Assembly: GCA_013390605.1 (NCBI GenBank)
Contig: JACAUB010000001.1
Location: 4,998,754-5,062,753, forward strand
Direction: 5' to 3'
From: Bacteroidota bacterium
GTDB lineage: Bacteria > Bacteroidota > Bacteroidia > Bacteroidales > Cfx3-03
DNA length: 64,000 bases
This document shows, one piece after another, positions 62,231-64,000 of the stretch (within the stretch, counting starts at the first letter, position 1; every line of letters begins with the position of its first letter). Position numbers and translations under genes: made by a program. The notes under the pieces were generated by a model. That model had not been told where the DNA came from. It ran no database searches and worked only from the letters and a program-made list of their open reading frames with translations.

Positions 62231-64000
62231 TTATTTTGTTACTGGTTTTCCGTCTTTATCTAACAATATCGGATCACCTAAACCAAGCTCTTTCAACTTT
62301 TCAAATTGAGTAGCCTTATCGCCAACAATCAAGTAAATTAATTTATCTGGATGAATTAATTTCTGTGAAAGTTTAGCATGTTCTTCCGGTGTCATTTTTT
62401 GAACAATAGCTTCACGCTTTTTAATGTAATCAAATGGGAAGTTATAAGTTACAATTGGTCCAAGCATCTCGTTTAGCTGTTGCAATGTTTCGAATTTCCC
62501 TGAATTACTCTTTAGCAAAGTACTCTTTACTTGATCAAGATCTTCTTTCGCAATTCCTTCAGTATACTTTTTAATCTCATCACGGATTATCTGCGTAGTC
62601 TCGAATGTTGAATTCGACTGTACTGCAGTACTTGCAAGAAATTGACCTACATAAGCAGCGCCAGTAAATCCGGAACGAGCACCATAGGTAAATGATTTTT
62701 TCTCACGTAAAATCATATTTAAGATTCCATTGAAGTCGCCACCTAATTTGTAGTTTATCACAACAGCTTTATAATAATCCGGATCTATAAAGCTAGGTCC
62801 TGAATGTCCTACAAATACTTGTGATTGTTTTGCATTTGGTACATCTACAAAATAAATTCCCGGTTTAGCAGAAGTAATACTTGAAACCTCTGGGATCTTA
62901 ACATCCTTTGTTTTCCAATCTTTTAATCCATTAAATAGAGAAACTGCTTTCTCCTGGGTTATATCTCCCACTATGCTAATCTTTGCTACTGAAGGCGCAA
63001 AATAGTGATCATAATAGTTTTTAAGATCAGTAAGCTTTATTTTTTCAACTGATTTTATTGTTCCGGCAGCTTCGTTAAATAGAATGTTATTGGTTCCATA
63101 AACCAATTTACTGAATACACTTTGCGCAATTGAGGTCGGAGAAGTTTCAGTTCTTTTTAACCCTTCTATTGTTTGTCTTTTTGCAAGTGTAAATTCTTTT
63201 TCATCCCAGCGCGGTTCATACAACATCTCTTTAGCCAGTGCAAATGTTTCATCTAATTTGCTTGAAAGACAACTTCCGGTTATTAAAATAGACTCTTTAC
63301 CCCCCGAAATATTTATATTCGCACCTAAATCCTGCATTGCTTCATCCAGCTCAACAGGCGTTTTTGACTTCGTGCCTTGATTCATTAATCGTGCTGTTAA
63401 TGAGCCAACGCCAATCAAATCAGGATTGTCAAGAAGCATTCCGCCTTTCAGAATAATTGAGAATTCCACCAGTGGTATTTGACTTTTTTTAATTCCAAAA
63501 ACAGGAATTCCGTTGGCTGTTTTATCTTTCCAGATTTTTGGAAGTGTAACAACTGGATCAGGACCTTTAACGGGCTCTTTTGTTCTGTCAATCTTTGAAG
63601 GTATGGGTTCGTACTTAGAAGCTACGGTTTCTTTTTTCTTCGTTCCTTGCTTGTCTATAGACTCCTCTTGCACCACCCACAACTTTGAATTTGATGCTGC
63701 TAAATCCGCTTTACCCTTAGGGACAATACTGGTGATCAGATAATTTTGATTCTTGATATATTTGTTATAAACTCTCCAGATATCATCTTTTGTCACACTC
63801 ATCCTATTGTTGAAATCAGTTGTCATGAAATCTGGCGATCCGTTAAAAATATTGTAATCTCCTAACAACCTTGCTTTGTTTAAAACACTTCCACTCTGTC
63901 TGTAGAAACCATATTCAATACCTGCTTTTTGTCTTTCTACATCTTTATCTGTAAATCCATCTTTTTCAAATCGTTGAAAAGCTTCTTTTACGGTAACTTC
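62231..64000 (-). CDS. M16-family zinc peptidase, C-terminal part (cut by window edge)
   Basis: The frame is open to the last base of the window, so the gene's start lies outside. The visible part holds the linker region and the second, non-catalytic M16 half ('VGVGSLTARLMNQGTKSKTPVELDEAMQDLGANINISGGKES' near the middle, without HxxEH), then 'KISIVGDITQEKAVSLFNGL' and the R/Y pair region 'KLGGDFNGILNMILREKKSFTYGARSGF'. M16 proteins of this 900-aa class act in the periplasm on short peptides. The HxxEH active site should lie upstream of the window. Confidence 0.92.
   Translation of the reverse strand, partial: EVTVKEAFQRFEKDGFTDKDVERQKAGIEYGFYRQSGSVLNKARLLGDYNIFNGSPDFMTTDFNNRMSVTKDDIWRVYNKYIKNQNYLITSIVPKGKADLAASNSKLWVVQEESIDKQGTKKKETVASKYEPIPSKIDRTKEPVKGPDPVVTLPKIWKDKTANGIPVFGIKKSQIPLVEFSIILKGGMLLDNPDLIGVGSLTARLMNQGTKSKTPVELDEAMQDLGANINISGGKESILITGSCLSSKLDETFALAKEMLYEPRWDEKEFTLAKRQTIEGLKRTETSPTSIAQSVFSKLVYGTNNILFNEAAGTIKSVEKIKLTDLKNYYDHYFAPSVAKISIVGDITQEKAVSLFNGLKDWKTKDVKIPEVSSITSAKPGIYFVDVPNAKQSQVFVGHSGPSFIDPDYYKAVVINYKLGGDFNGILNMILREKKSFTYGARSGFTGAAYVGQFLASTAVQSNSTFETTQIIRDEIKKYTEGIAKEDLDQVKSTLLKSNSGKFETLQQLNEMLGPIVTYNFPFDYIKKREAIVQKMTPEEHAKLSQKLIHPDKLIYLIVGDKATQFEKLKELGLGDPILLDKDGKPVTK

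Noticed and set aside
62231..63868. A complete 545-aa gene starting at 63868
   Set aside because: That start would be a TTG; the frame continues without a stop to base 64000 with sequence typical of the family, so the gene is cut by the window.
1..64000. tRNA, rRNA, integrase or transposase genes
   Set aside because: I looked for tRNA T-loop motifs and for recombinase/transposase signatures in the translated frames and saw none; a covariance-model search would be needed to be certain for small RNAs.

Overview
The window is AT-rich chromosomal DNA that looks like a member of the Bacteroidota, most likely class Bacteroidia. The reasons are family-level: a GLPGLI-family protein paired with a carboxypeptidase-regulatory-domain/TonB-type outer-membrane barrel, DUF4173, many 'AQ'-type signal peptides, GH2 and GH51 glycosidases, few recognisable Shine-Dalgarno sites, and TAnnTTTG-type promoter boxes. 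I cannot name a genus. I saw no rRNA, tRNA, CRISPR array, integrase or transposase gene.

Layout. 0-6.7 kb is an accessory stretch of hypothetical proteins with a DUF2971 protein and a Fic AMP-transferase-type protein, separated by copies of a ~75-bp repeat. 6.8-8.7 kb holds a qorB-like NAD(P)H:quinone oxidoreductase divergent from its HxlR regulator across a GTTAC/GTAAC operator array, then a deleted DHFR/RibD-family remnant and a DUF2200 gene. 8.9-12.7 kb has a secreted GH2 enzyme and two hypothetical genes. 13.2-16.4 kb carries a GNAT plus OvoA-type sulfoxide synthase operon (without the methyltransferase domain) and a D-threonine aldolase-like PLP enzyme. 17.4-25.2 kb carries the GLPGLI/outer-membrane barrel pair, a three-gene membrane/regulator operon and a lipoprotein. 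25.5-34.7 kb contains an SGNH-like protein, a complete tripartite drug efflux operon (MFS, HlyD, TolC) with a divergent AraC regulator, a SdpI-like protein and an esterase; two 72-bp direct repeats bracket the efflux locus. 35.1-42.9 kb contains an MBOAT/SGNH acyl-transfer pair, a nitroreductase remnant beside a MITE, a GH51 arabinofuranosidase, an Fe-S protein and a duplicated-domain secreted protein. 43.1-52.2 kb is a signalling cluster of three large histidine kinases and one receiver protein; one kinase gene is split by a frameshift on a slippery A6C sequence. Just after it lies a 55-residue double-glycine peptide precursor. 53.0-57.5 kb is a thioesterase plus dlgD-rpiB-pgl-zwf, the oxidative pentose phosphate branch. 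57.8-61.3 kb encodes a heterodimeric ABC exporter, and the window ends inside an M16 peptidase.

The least ordinary features are not in the large genes. They are (1) the orphan peptide precursor at 52.5 kb; (2) three intergenic arrays of degenerate units with an exact 11-bp period (16.9, 41.7 and 61.6 kb), two of which fold into long hairpins; (3) two 123-bp MITE copies with matching terminal inverted repeats and 8-9 bp target duplications; and (4) two further intergenic repeat families. Together they suggest a genome in which small non-autonomous repeats have reshaped the spaces between genes, leaving at least two gene remnants.
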